Shown here: positions 1-6,033 of the stretch, one piece after another
How positions within the stretch are numbered: the first letter of the stretch is position 1
Layout: every line of letters starts with the position of its first letter
Assembly (NCBI GenBank): GCA_023260495.1
Contig: JALQVB010000038.1
Span: 1-9,365, forward strand
Reading direction: 5' to 3'
Length of the DNA stretch: 9,365 bases
Origin: Aquiluna sp.
GTDB lineage: Bacteria; Actinomycetota; Actinomycetes; Actinomycetales; Microbacteriaceae
The notes under the pieces: model-generated
What the model was told of the DNA's origin: nothing
Database searches by the model: none
What the model saw: the letters and a program-made list of their open reading frames with translations, nothing else
Translations under genes and position numbers: made by a program

Positions 1-443
1 CCATCACCCAGACACAGGAGCCGGAGCAAAGCGCGGAACCAGAGCCAACTGCCACAGAGGAGCCGCGCAACATTCTGATTCTGCGCTCCAACATCGTTGG
101 CGTGAACCTGTCCGAGGTGACGGCAAACTTGACCGAGCAGGGCTTTGTTGTCAACGCCATCCCCGGTGAGCTGATACCTGGAGATGACCCCAGGGTTAGA
201 ACCGTTTATGCGGTTTCTCCAACCGGGTCCATAACGCAGGGCACCACCATTGACGTTACCTATTACGTTGGCGACTTTACCGAGATTCCAGTCGAGATTC
301 CAAGTGATGAGCCAACCGAACCGGTGGTTGATCCGAACGCTCCCGCTGACCCGAATGCCACCCCGGATCCAAACGCCACAACCGATCCAGCTGTTACCGA
401 CAGCCCCACTCCGACTCCCACAGAGTCCACCAGTTCGGGGTAA
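1..443 (+). CDS. C-terminal part of a PASTA-domain membrane protein, probably a PknA-like Ser/Thr kinase (5' truncated by window edge)
   Basis: The reading frame is open from base 3 to the TAA at 441-443, with no convincing start, so this is the 3' end of a longer gene. The GTG at 102 lies inside a domain and is not a start. The visible part begins with a Glu/Pro/Thr-rich linker (bases 3-68). One PASTA domain follows (about bases 75-275), with the pattern NIVGVNLSEV, a helix ending EQGF, and a final strand ITQGTTIDVTYYVG. The end is a Pro/Asp/Thr-rich tail with a short tandem repeat. PASTA domains bind peptidoglycan fragments outside the cell. The kinase domain is not in the window. The PknA identity is inferred from position: in actinobacteria the gene directly upstream of pknB is usually pknA. 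A PASTA-bearing penicillin-binding protein is the main alternative. Mycobacterial PknA has no PASTA domain, so the domain here is a lineage difference if this is PknA. Confidence 0.75.
   Translation, partial: ITQTQEPEQSAEPEPTATEEPRNILILRSNIVGVNLSEVTANLTEQGFVVNAIPGELIPGDDPRVRTVYAVSPTGSITQGTTIDVTYYVGDFTEIPVEIPSDEPTEPVVDPNAPADPNATPDPNATTDPAVTDSPTPTPTESTSSG
330..401 (+). repeat. In-frame 18-bp tandem repeat encoding a DPNA-rich tail
   Basis: Four successive 18-base units (330-347, 348-365, 366-383, 384-401) encode DPNAPA, DPNATP, DPNATT and DPAVTD. The first three share Asp-Pro-Asn-Ala; the fourth has diverged. The units lie in the extracellular C-terminal tail of the upstream PASTA protein. They probably arose by slippage or unequal exchange and serve as a flexible, wall-spanning spacer. 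The repeat is seen directly; the role is inferred. Confidence 0.7.
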
Positions 444-494
444 AGGTAATCAGACTGTAACCGAGTCGTGAACGAAGCCTTACAACTCAAAAAC

Positions 495-500
495 TAGAAT
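495..500 (+). promoter_or_regulatory. Candidate -10 element for pknB (TAGAAT)
   Basis: TAGAAT fits the actinobacterial TAnnnT -10 pattern and lies 20 bases before the chosen GTG start of pknB, in the only non-coding stretch (444-520) between the two genes. Transcription would begin near 507-508, giving a leader of about 14 bases. I see no good -35 hexamer at the expected spacing. The kinase pair could equally be co-transcribed from upstream, with this as a secondary promoter. Purine-rich AGAAAGAG at 511-518 is the only ribosome-binding candidate. It sits closer to GTG 521 than usual and would suit TTG 524 slightly better. Confidence 0.35.
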
Positions 501-520
501 TTGTCCCAGTAGAAAGAGCA

Positions 521-2338
521 GTGTTGAACGAAAACGAAAGACTGATTGCCGGGCGTTACCGCATCGGTCAGCTCGTCGGCCGCGGGGGTATGGCCGAGGT
601 CTACGAGGGCTACGACACTCGGCTGGGTCGCACCGTAGCAATCAAGCTGCTGAAATCAGACCTTGCCAACGACGCCAGCTTCGAGGCTAAGTTCCGCCAG
701 GAGGCCCAGGCCTCAGCGCGCATGGCGCACCCCAGCATCGTGAGAATCTACGATGCTGGCGAAGAGGAGACGAACGACGCCAACGGCAACGTCGTAAAAA
801 CTCCATTTATCGTCATGGAGCTGGTCCGTGGCAGGCTGCTGCGCGAACTCACCCAGGAGGGTGCTGTTGAGGTTACGCGGGCCGTTAAGTTCATCAGTGG
901 CATTCTGGCTGCCCTCGAGGTTTCCCACCGAGCCGGAGTTATTCACCGCGACATCAAGCCGGCAAACGTCATGGTTGGTGAAAACGACTCGGTGAAGGTG
1001 ATGGATTTCGGCATTGCCCGGGCCGTCTCCGATAACTCCGCGACTCAGGCAGCAACGGCCGGCATTGTCGGCACCGCCCAGTACTTCTCCCCGGAGCAGG
1101 CTAGAGGCGATGCGGTGGATGCCAGAACTGACCTCTACTCCACCGGCGTTATCCTCTATGAGCTTTTGGCCGGTAGGCCACCGTTCAAGGGCGAGAGTGC
1201 CGTTTCGGTTGCCTATCAGCACGTGAGCGAGACCGCCCAACCGCCAAGCCAGTTCAACCCAGCGGTTACGCCCGAGATGGATGCCGTTGTGATGCGCTCA
1301 ATGGCCAAGGATCGCGACGAGCGCTTCCAGAGCGCCGAGGAATTCCGCGAGAATCTGCAAGCCGCTCTGGCTGGCACCCCTATGACCATGGAGCAGCCAA
1401 AGCCGGTAAGCGAAATGAAGCCGATTGACATCGACAAGACCGAAGTGCTGAGCGAGGCCGATGGTCTGCCAACCTCGCTGCTCGAGGGTTTCGAAACCGC
1501 ACCGAGCACCAAGATCAAGACCGTGAACAACAAGGTCGGCGCCGGAGTGCTGTGGGGACTGGGAACCGGTGTCGTGGTAATTCTGATCGGCATGCTGTTT
1601 TGGATCATGAACTTGGGATCAACGCCAACCACCGAGCCGACCGGTTCCGGTATTCAGGTTGCCAATGTTGTCGGTTCGCTCTACGACGATGCCCAGAGCA
1701 CCCTTGGTGGACTGGACCTGGTGGTATTGCGCGTCTATGAAAAGAGCGACACTGTGCCAGAGGGAGTAGTGATCCGCCAGGAGCCAGAGGCTGGCACCGA
1801 GGTGCTGGCTAACACCCCAATCACCCTTTATGTCTCATCAGGTGCCACCGAGGTGCTGGTGCCAAACGTTGTTGGCGCCGCCGAAGCCGATGCAGTTGCC
1901 TTGATAGAGGCCCAAGGTTTGACCATCGGAACCATAGAGGTGGTGGGTTCCCCCACCGTCCCTGAGGGTTATGTAATCGCATCTGACCCGGTGACGAACT
2001 CCCGACTGCCACTGGGCAGCGTGATCAACCTAATCCTTTCTGATGGCACGGTGCAGGTGCCGGACGTCCGGTTGCTGCCTGTCTTGGATGCCCGCGGAAT
2101 CCTGACGGATCCACAAATCGGCTACACCGTCTCGGTTGAGGTACTGGATGCCGATCTCTGCACCGGAACCCCGGGCAACGTGGTAATTGAGCAGTCGATT
2201 CTTCCCGGTGAAGCGCCGCAGCGTCAGAACATGATTCTTTACGTAGAGTGCATCGGTGGCGCGGAGCCCGCTCCGGCGCCAGATCCAATCACCAGCCCAG
2301 AGCCAACGCCAACCCCAACTGTTGACCCAGGGGCTTAG
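521..2338 (+). CDS. pknB: PASTA-domain Ser/Thr protein kinase PknB/StkP type
   Basis: Transmembrane receptor kinase that phosphorylates cell-wall synthesis and division proteins when its external domains sense peptidoglycan precursors. Residues 1-280 are the cytoplasmic kinase: glycine loop GRGGMAEVYEG (20-30), ATP-anchoring Lys42 in VAIK, catalytic loop HRDIKPAN (142-149, Asp144 the base), Mg-binding DFG (162-164), and activation segment ending GTAQYFSPEQ (184-193). An acidic juxtamembrane linker (about 285-338) leads to one membrane helix (about 340-364). Three PASTA domains follow (about 376-440, 445-509, 511-578), then a Pro/Thr tail (581-605). The third PASTA is degenerate and holds the only two cysteines of the protein (547, 577). 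All catalytic residues are present, so the kinase should be active. Start: GTG 521 is chosen; TTG 524 is nearly as good and removes one residue. At 605 residues it is near the usual length, with one PASTA fewer than mycobacterial PknB. Its stop overlaps the convergent amidotransferase stop. Confidence 0.96.
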   Translation: MLNENERLIAGRYRIGQLVGRGGMAEVYEGYDTRLGRTVAIKLLKSDLANDASFEAKFRQEAQASARMAHPSIVRIYDAGEEETNDANGNVVKTPFIVMELVRGRLLRELTQEGAVEVTRAVKFISGILAALEVSHRAGVIHRDIKPANVMVGENDSVKVMDFGIARAVSDNSATQAATAGIVGTAQYFSPEQARGDAVDARTDLYSTGVILYELLAGRPPFKGESAVSVAYQHVSETAQPPSQFNPAVTPEMDAVVMRSMAKDRDERFQSAEEFRENLQAALAGTPMTMEQPKPVSEMKPIDIDKTEVLSEADGLPTSLLEGFETAPSTKIKTVNNKVGAGVLWGLGTGVVVILIGMLFWIMNLGSTPTTEPTGSGIQVANVVGSLYDDAQSTLGGLDLVVLRVYEKSDTVPEGVVIRQEPEAGTEVLANTPITLYVSSGATEVLVPNVVGAAEADAVALIEAQGLTIGTIEVVGSPTVPEGYVIASDPVTNSRLPLGSVINLILSDGTVQVPDVRLLPVLDARGILTDPQIGYTVSVEVLDADLCTGTPGNVVIEQSILPGEAPQRQNMILYVECIGGAEPAPAPDPITSPEPTPTPTVDPGA

Positions 2339-2970
2339 TTAGAGATTCTCGGGCTTAGCTTCGCTGCCTTTTCACGAGCGCCGCTGAGGCCTAGGGACTC
2401 CAGCCAATTGGCAAGCATCATGTAGCCACCCTCGGTCATCACCGATTCCGGGTGGAACTGCACACCAAAGATTGGCTTGGACTTGTGCTGCAGGCTCATG
2501 ATGACCCCGCTCTCGGTTTCGCCGGTGATCTGCAGATCCTCGGGCACGGTTTCCCGCACCACCGCCAGCGAGTGATACCTGGTAGCGGTGAAGCCCTGCG
2601 GCAGACCTTCGAATATTGGACTGCCCGAGTGGTTCACTTTCGAGGTCTTGCCATGCATCAGCTCGGGCGCACTCTGCACCGTGGCACCCATGGCTTCTGC
2701 GATCGACTGGTGTCCAAGACACACTCCGAATACCGGGTAGTCAGCCTCAAGCGCATATTTGACTGTCGGCACCGAAAGCCCTGCCTGAGAGGGGTTGCCT
2801 GGTCCCGGTGAGATCAGCACGGCATCGAATTTGCTCAGTAGCTCAGGGAGCTCTGCCTCACTGACGGCATCGTTTCTAATGACTTCTGTTTCGGCACCCA
2901 GCTGACGCAAGTAGCCGTTCAGGGTGTAGACGAACGAGTCGTAGTTATCGAGCACCAAAATCTTTACCAT
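2335..2970 (-). CDS. trpG: Class I glutamine amidotransferase, anthranilate / aminodeoxychorismate synthase component II
   Basis: Hydrolyses glutamine and passes ammonia to a chorismate-using partner: TrpE for anthranilate (tryptophan) or PabB for aminodeoxychorismate (folate). Of 211 residues, the start MVKILVLDNYDSFVYTL is typical of the family. The PGPGNP loop (55-60) forms the oxyanion side. The nucleophile is Cys84 in GVCLGHQ, and His173 and Glu175 in FHPES complete the triad. HGKTS (106-110) is the TrpG/PabA signature that separates it from other amidotransferases. Length is normal with a slightly extended C-terminus. No trpE or pabB is adjacent, so the subunit may serve both pathways; the symbol follows the mycobacterial gene at this syntenic position, and pabA is equally defensible. 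It is convergent to pknB with a 4-bp stop overlap and divergent from crgA. ATG 2970 has no good ribosome-binding site, which suggests a leaderless or nearly leaderless mRNA. Confidence 0.93.
   Translation of the reverse strand: MVKILVLDNYDSFVYTLNGYLRQLGAETEVIRNDAVSEAELPELLSKFDAVLISPGPGNPSQAGLSVPTVKYALEADYPVFGVCLGHQSIAEAMGATVQSAPELMHGKTSKVNHSGSPIFEGLPQGFTATRYHSLAVVRETVPEDLQITGETESGVIMSLQHKSKPIFGVQFHPESVMTEGGYMMLANWLESLGLSGAREKAAKLSPRISN
2352..2372 (+). terminator. Candidate intrinsic terminator for pknB, inside the 3' end of the convergent gene
   Basis: Just past the pknB stop, GGC (2352-2354) and AGC (2357-2359) pair with GCT (2363-2365) and GCC (2366-2368). The loop is TTC and TT is bulged. 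Four T residues follow at once (2369-2372). The stem is short and bulged, so it may be weak. It is the only hairpin plus T-run I see near this end, and it lies in coding sequence of the opposite strand. Confidence 0.3.
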
Positions 2971-2979
2971 GGTGCGATT

Positions 2980-2985
2980 AGCCTA
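2980..2985 (-). promoter_or_regulatory. Candidate -10 element for trpG (TAGGCT), near-leaderless start
   Basis: Read on the - strand, TAGGCT ends 9 bases before the trpG ATG (2970). Initiation 7-10 bases downstream of a -10 box would put the mRNA 5' end within about 2 bases of the ATG. That fits the missing Shine-Dalgarno sequence. No clear -35 is visible. Confidence 0.45.
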
Positions 2986-3014
2986 TTCGCTTCTCCAAGC
3001 TGGAATGAAGGTAA

Positions 3015-3020
3015 TAAACT
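3015..3020 (+). promoter_or_regulatory. Candidate -10 element for crgA (TAAACT), leaderless start
   Basis: TAAACT fits TAnnnT and is followed by exactly 7 bases and then the crgA ATG at 3028, so the predicted transcription start falls on or next to the A of the ATG. The only purine-rich stretch upstream (GAAGG, 3007-3011) is 16 bases from the ATG, too far to act as a Shine-Dalgarno site. Leaderless mRNAs are common in actinobacteria. The -35 would fall near 2992-2997 and resembles no consensus. Confidence 0.5.
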
Positions 3021-3027
3021 TCTAGCC

Positions 3028-3297
3028 ATGTCTGAATCAAGATCTGACAACAAGAAGAAGAGCTCCAAGCCGATTAAGCCTCAAATCGTCGGCGAGGAGG
3101 AAGAGAACCCGCGCTGGTACAAGGCCACCATGTTTGGCTTCATGCTCGCCGGCCTGATCTGGATTCTTACCTTCTACATCTCCTCGGCCCGCTACCCACT
3201 GGGTGTTGCCACACCTATCGACCTGGGTAACTGGAACATCCTGGTTGGTTTTGGAATTGCCATGATCGGCTTCTCCATGACCACCAAGTGGAAATAA
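3028..3297 (+). CDS. crgA: Cell division protein CrgA
   Basis: Small divisome membrane protein found only in actinobacteria; it contacts FtsZ and septal wall-synthesis proteins and affects septum placement. The 89 residues show the family layout. A Lys/Ser-rich cytoplasmic N-terminus (1-20) and an acidic patch EEEE (23-26) are followed by NPRWY (27-31) just before membrane helix 1 (about 33-53). A short loop ends in the LGNWN motif (66-70), and helix 2 (about 70-85) leads to a C-terminus MTTKWK. Length is typical. The neighbours pknB, trpG and ppiA are those of crgA in mycobacteria, which confirms the call; PASTA kinases are plausible regulators of the divisome it joins. Its own divergent promoter region lies upstream. 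The TAA is one base away from the convergent rhomboid stop. Confidence 0.95.
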   Translation: MSESRSDNKKKSSKPIKPQIVGEEEENPRWYKATMFGFMLAGLIWILTFYISSARYPLGVATPIDLGNWNILVGFGIAMIGFSMTTKWK

Positions 3298-3298
3298 T

Positions 3299-3949
3299 TT
3301 AGAAGAACGCTGCGACCCGCATCTGGGTCAGCACCACAATCACAGCCCAAACCAGAATCAGGCCAACTAGCTGCGCCACTTTCTGGTTCGGCCTTCTGGT
3401 CTTTGAGTAGATTCCGGCAATGGCAAGGCCAGTGAGCAGTCCACCGAGGTGGCCCTCCCAAGAGATGCCGGGCAAGAACAGGCCAAGACCAAAGTTAATC
3501 GCAATCAAAATAAACAACTGCGAGGCATTGCCACCCAAAGACCTAATGACGACGAAGTAGGCGCCCATCAGGCCAAACAGGGCCCCCGATGCCCCGACGA
3601 CGGGAACCTGCGGGTTCGATAGCCACAACACCGCAACCGACCCGCCAACTATTGATGTCAGATAGAGGGCCAAGAAGCGCCAGCGTCCCAGTAGCGGCTC
3701 GAGAGCACGGCCAAATATCCAGATGGCGTAGGAGTTGAACAGGATGTGCATCGGGCCGGACCAGTCGTGCACAAAACCACTGGTGAGCATTCGCCACGGC
3801 TCCACAATCGCCAACAACGGCGCAAAGAAGAACTGGTTGGTGAATAAATACCCGAGCGGAGAAATCTGCCCCAGCCAGATCAGAACGTTCACAATTAGTA
3901 GCGCCGACGTGATCGGCGCCTGTGAGGCTCTGGCTAGCCTGTTTGCCAC
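3299..3949 (-). CDS. Rhomboid family intramembrane serine protease
   Basis: Predicted membrane protease that cleaves transmembrane helices using a Ser-His dyad within the bilayer. In 216 residues I see about six hydrophobic helices (roughly 14-30, 66-84, 93-111, 119-136, 145-160, 166-181) and a further C-terminal one (192-209). The nucleophile is Ser121 in GASGALFG and the partner is His167 in GHLGGL. HILFN (68-72), with His68 and Asn72, matches the oxyanion-stabilising motif of active rhomboids, so the enzyme is probably active. The substrate is unknown. The start is GTG 3949: its G is also the last base of the ppiA TAG (TAGTG), so translation is probably coupled to ppiA. No strong ribosome-binding site precedes it. 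The gene lies between ppiA and crgA, where mycobacteria carry a different small gene (Rv0010c) in the opposite orientation. Confidence 0.93.
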   Translation of the reverse strand: MANRLARASQAPITSALLIVNVLIWLGQISPLGYLFTNQFFFAPLLAIVEPWRMLTSGFVHDWSGPMHILFNSYAIWIFGRALEPLLGRWRFLALYLTSIVGGSVAVLWLSNPQVPVVGASGALFGLMGAYFVVIRSLGGNASQLFILIAINFGLGLFLPGISWEGHLGGLLTGLAIAGIYSKTRRPNQKVAQLVGLILVWAVIVVLTQMRVAAFF

Positions 3950-4476
3950 TACAGAGTTTCGATGGAGATGGACTTAATTACTACGTCCTCAACTGGGCGG
4001 TCCTGACCGCCAGTTGGCACAGCAGCAATTGCATCCACAACCTTGCGGCTGTCCTCATCCACAACCTCACCGAAGATTGTGTGGCGGCCGGCCAACCAGG
4101 TGGTTGGTGCGACAGTGATGAAGAACTGGCTGCCGTTGGTGCCAGGACCAGCGTTTGCCATTGCTAGCTTGTATGGCTCGGCGAAGGTCAGCTCCGGGTG
4201 AATCTCGTCCTTGAACTGGTAACCAGGGCCGCCCATGCCGGTGCCGGTTGGGTCGCCGCCCTGGATCATGAAGCCAGCGATGACGCGGTGGAAGATTACG
4301 TTCTCATACAACGGGCCGTTCTTCATCTCGCCGGTGCGAGGGTCGCGCCACTCGATGGCGCCCATTGCTAGGCCCTCGAAGTTTTCAACTGTCTGTGGGG
4401 CGTGCAGGCCAAAGAGGTTGACCTTGATGTCGCCGTGGTTGGTGTGCATGGTAGCTACTGAAGTTGGAGAAGTCAT
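3949..4476 (-). CDS. ppiA: Cyclophilin-type peptidyl-prolyl cis-trans isomerase
   Basis: Catalyses cis-trans isomerisation of Xaa-Pro bonds in protein folding; no signal peptide or membrane helix is visible, so it should be cytoplasmic. From the chosen ATG (4476) it has 175 residues and follows the actinobacterial PpiA pattern: HTNHGDIKVNLFG, then FHRVIAGFMIQGGDPTGTG with the active-site Arg and the FMIQGG core. MANAGPGTNGSQFFIT is followed by a variable stretch and HTIFGEV. This is a full cyclophilin fold. The frame extends to an ATG at 4506, but those ten residues are not family-like, and 4476 leaves the usual short N-terminal extension. GGAG on the - strand (4482-4479) is only two bases from this ATG, so start recognition is unclear and a near-leaderless mRNA is possible. 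It heads a two-gene unit with the rhomboid protease. Confidence 0.95.
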   Translation of the reverse strand: MTSPTSVATMHTNHGDIKVNLFGLHAPQTVENFEGLAMGAIEWRDPRTGEMKNGPLYENVIFHRVIAGFMIQGGDPTGTGMGGPGYQFKDEIHPELTFAEPYKLAMANAGPGTNGSQFFITVAPTTWLAGRHTIFGEVVDEDSRKVVDAIAAVPTGGQDRPVEDVVIKSISIETL

Positions 4477-4515
4477 TGCTCCATTGTGCCACGCCATGAA
4501 GCCCAAAAAGCTGGC

Positions 4516-4521
4516 TAGGCT
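4516..4521 (+). promoter_or_regulatory. Candidate -10 element for the ABC exporter operon (TAGGCT)
   Basis: TAGGCT has the same hexamer as the proposed trpG -10. It lies in the 68-bp divergent spacer between ppiA and the ABC genes. Initiation about 7 bases downstream would start the mRNA near 4528 and leave a leader of about 17 bases that contains a good ribosome-binding site. No -35 consensus is visible. Confidence 0.4.
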
Positions 4522-4531
4522 GAATGGGCAT

Positions 4532-4541
4532 AGGAAAGAGG
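4532..4541 (+). promoter_or_regulatory. Ribosome-binding site that fixes the ABC ATPase start
   Basis: AGGAAAGAGG lies 3-6 bases before ATG 4545. No such site precedes the in-frame ATG at 4524, so it selects 4545 as the start. Confidence 0.7.
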
Positions 4542-4544
4542 ACC

Positions 4545-5255
4545 ATGACTATCGCAATTGCATTCGGCGACCTGGTCAAGAGCTACGGCAAGTTCAATGC
4601 CGTCGACCACCTCAGCGCCGAGGTTCAACAGGGAAGAATCACCGGATTCTTAGGGCCGAATGGCGCTGGTAAATCCACAACACTACGCTGCCTGGTCGGC
4701 TTGGCCGACCCCTCCAGTGGAAGCGCCGAGATCTTTGGCAAGAAATACCGAGACCTGGACAACCCGCTCTCCCGGGTCGGCACCGTGCTGGATTCCCGCG
4801 GATTCCACGGAGCCCTCAGTGGCAAGGCAAACCTCAAGGTGGTAGCTGCTGCCGCTGGCATTCCGGATGCTCGGGTAGATGAGGTGTTGCAGATGGTTGA
4901 GTTGACAGAGGCCGCCGACCGCAAGATGAAGAAGTACTCTCTGGGCATGAAACAGCGATTAGCGCTTGCAGGAGCAATCCTCGGAGACCCTGAGGTTTTG
5001 ATACTGGACGAGCCGGCAAACGGACTCGATCCGGCAGGAATCGCTTGGCTGAGGAAATTCCTTAGGTCGCTGGCTTCTGGAGGAAGAACCATCCTGGTCT
5101 CCTCCCATCAGCTTGCAGAGATGCAGAACACCGTCGACGACGTGCTGATTATCAACAAGGGCAGGCTGATTGCCGAGGGTCCAAAGGAACAGGTGATGGG
5201 TGGCGACACCCTAGAAGAAGCCTTCTTGAAGCTGACCGGAGGTGCACTGTCATGA
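4545..5255 (+). CDS. ABC transporter ATP-binding protein, BcrA/NatA/CcmA type
   Basis: Energises the membrane partner encoded next. The 236 residues form one complete nucleotide-binding domain: Walker A GPNGAGKST (37-45), signature YSLGMKQRLALA (131-142) in the degenerate form typical of bacitracin/Na+-type exporters, Walker B VLILDEP (151-157) with NGLDP after it, and switch His188 in SSHQL. As in that subfamily, the region after the Q-loop position reads GTVLDSRGFHGALSG (79-93) instead of carrying the glutamine seen in importers. The substrate cannot be told from sequence; drug or bacteriocin efflux, lipid export and sodium extrusion all occur in the family. The permease start overlaps its stop by 4 bases (ATGA), and GGAGGT at 5238-5243 serves as the ribosome-binding site of that next gene. 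Confidence 0.92.
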   Translation: MTIAIAFGDLVKSYGKFNAVDHLSAEVQQGRITGFLGPNGAGKSTTLRCLVGLADPSSGSAEIFGKKYRDLDNPLSRVGTVLDSRGFHGALSGKANLKVVAAAAGIPDARVDEVLQMVELTEAADRKMKKYSLGMKQRLALAGAILGDPEVLILDEPANGLDPAGIAWLRKFLRSLASGGRTILVSSHQLAEMQNTVDDVLIINKGRLIAEGPKEQVMGGDTLEEAFLKLTGGALS

Positions 5256-6028
5256 GCCTGCTCAAAAGCGAATGGCGCAAGCTAATCTATGTTCGCGCCC
5301 ACTGGGGCCTTTTGATTGCTGCAGTGCTGCTCTCAGCCCTTGGAACCGGTGTTACGCCACTAATTTTGGAGAACTCCCGAGAAACCTTCGGCTTTGGCCT
5401 AGACCAGCAGCAGGCAGTTGACTCTGTCTACGCCAATGCGATTTCTGGCTACATCTTTGCCATCATCATTGGCATCATGTTGATGGCCGGCGAGTTCCGT
5501 CACGGCACCGCTGTAGCCACCTTCCTCACGGCTCCAAAGCGCGGCACCGTGCTGGCTAACAAGCTGGGTATGGCCGCAATCGCTGGAATTCTGGTTATGG
5601 TCATTTCGACCGGAGCCGGCATTATTGCCGGACTTGTTGGGATGAGCTTCTATCCGGATGCGGCTGAGCCAAGCTCTGAGATTTTTCTCAACACGATGGT
5701 TGCCGCAGTGGTGTCTGGAGCGGTTCTGGGAATCATTGGAGTGGCACTGGGAACCTTGATTCGAAACCAGATGCTCGCAATAGTGGGCGCGCTGATCTAC
5801 CTGTTCGTGATCGACCCAATCTTGCTGCTGCTCTGGCCAGATGCCGGCAAGTTCCTGCCCTCTGGACTTATCACAGGCATGATGGCGCTGGACATCAACT
5901 CACCTGAGTTGGGATTCGACACCTCAAACTACCTGCCAGCACTGTCGGCAACCTTGGTGCTGCTCGGCTATGGTGTGGTTTTCGCCGCAACAGCCATCGC
6001 AACCAGCCTGAGACGTGACGTCGAGTAA
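5252..6028 (+). CDS. ABC-2 type transporter permease
   Basis: Membrane half of the exporter whose ATPase is encoded just upstream. The 258 residues begin with a short amphipathic stretch (LLKSEWRKLIYVRAHW, 3-18), as in the ABC-2 family, followed by about six membrane helices (roughly 19-38, 62-80, 104-130, 146-170, 174-194, 228-252). The loop after helix 2, EFRHGTAVATFLTAPKR (81-97), is the cytoplasmic coupling motif usual in NatB/BcrB-like permeases. There is no extracytoplasmic domain. ATG 5252 overlaps the ATPase stop, with a good ribosome-binding site 8 bases upstream. Two such subunits and two ATPases would form the transporter. The substrate is unknown. Confidence 0.88.
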   Translation: MSLLKSEWRKLIYVRAHWGLLIAAVLLSALGTGVTPLILENSRETFGFGLDQQQAVDSVYANAISGYIFAIIIGIMLMAGEFRHGTAVATFLTAPKRGTVLANKLGMAAIAGILVMVISTGAGIIAGLVGMSFYPDAAEPSSEIFLNTMVAAVVSGAVLGIIGVALGTLIRNQMLAIVGALIYLFVIDPILLLLWPDAGKFLPSGLITGMMALDINSPELGFDTSNYLPALSATLVLLGYGVVFAATAIATSLRRDVE

Positions 6029-6033
6029 CTAGC

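Noticed and set aside
713..1240. 175-codon open frame on the - strand inside pknB
   Set aside because: It lies opposite the conserved kinase domain, its translation resembles nothing known, and long antisense frames are common opposite GC-rich genes.
2331..2358. Direct repeat GGGCTTAG at 2331-2338 and 2351-2358 across the pknB/trpG junction
   Set aside because: Eight bases twice is expected by chance often enough, and it resembles no attachment site or operator.
2452..2811. 119-codon + strand open frame inside trpG
   Set aside because: It is the complement of the conserved amidotransferase core, including the region of its catalytic Cys and His motifs.
3309..3332. Inverted repeat GACCC / GGGTC with flanking GCT / AGC just past the crgA stop, as a possible crgA terminator
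   Set aside because: The stem needs a 2-base bulge and a 6-base loop, no T-run follows, and it encodes the rhomboid C-terminus. Too weak to list as a terminator.
4477..4506. Longer ppiA start at ATG 4506
   Set aside because: The ten extra residues do not match the family N-terminus and would extend the gene into the divergent spacer.
4524..4544. Longer ABC ATPase start at ATG 4524
   Set aside because: It directly follows the candidate -10 and has no ribosome-binding site, while ATG 4545 has a strong one.
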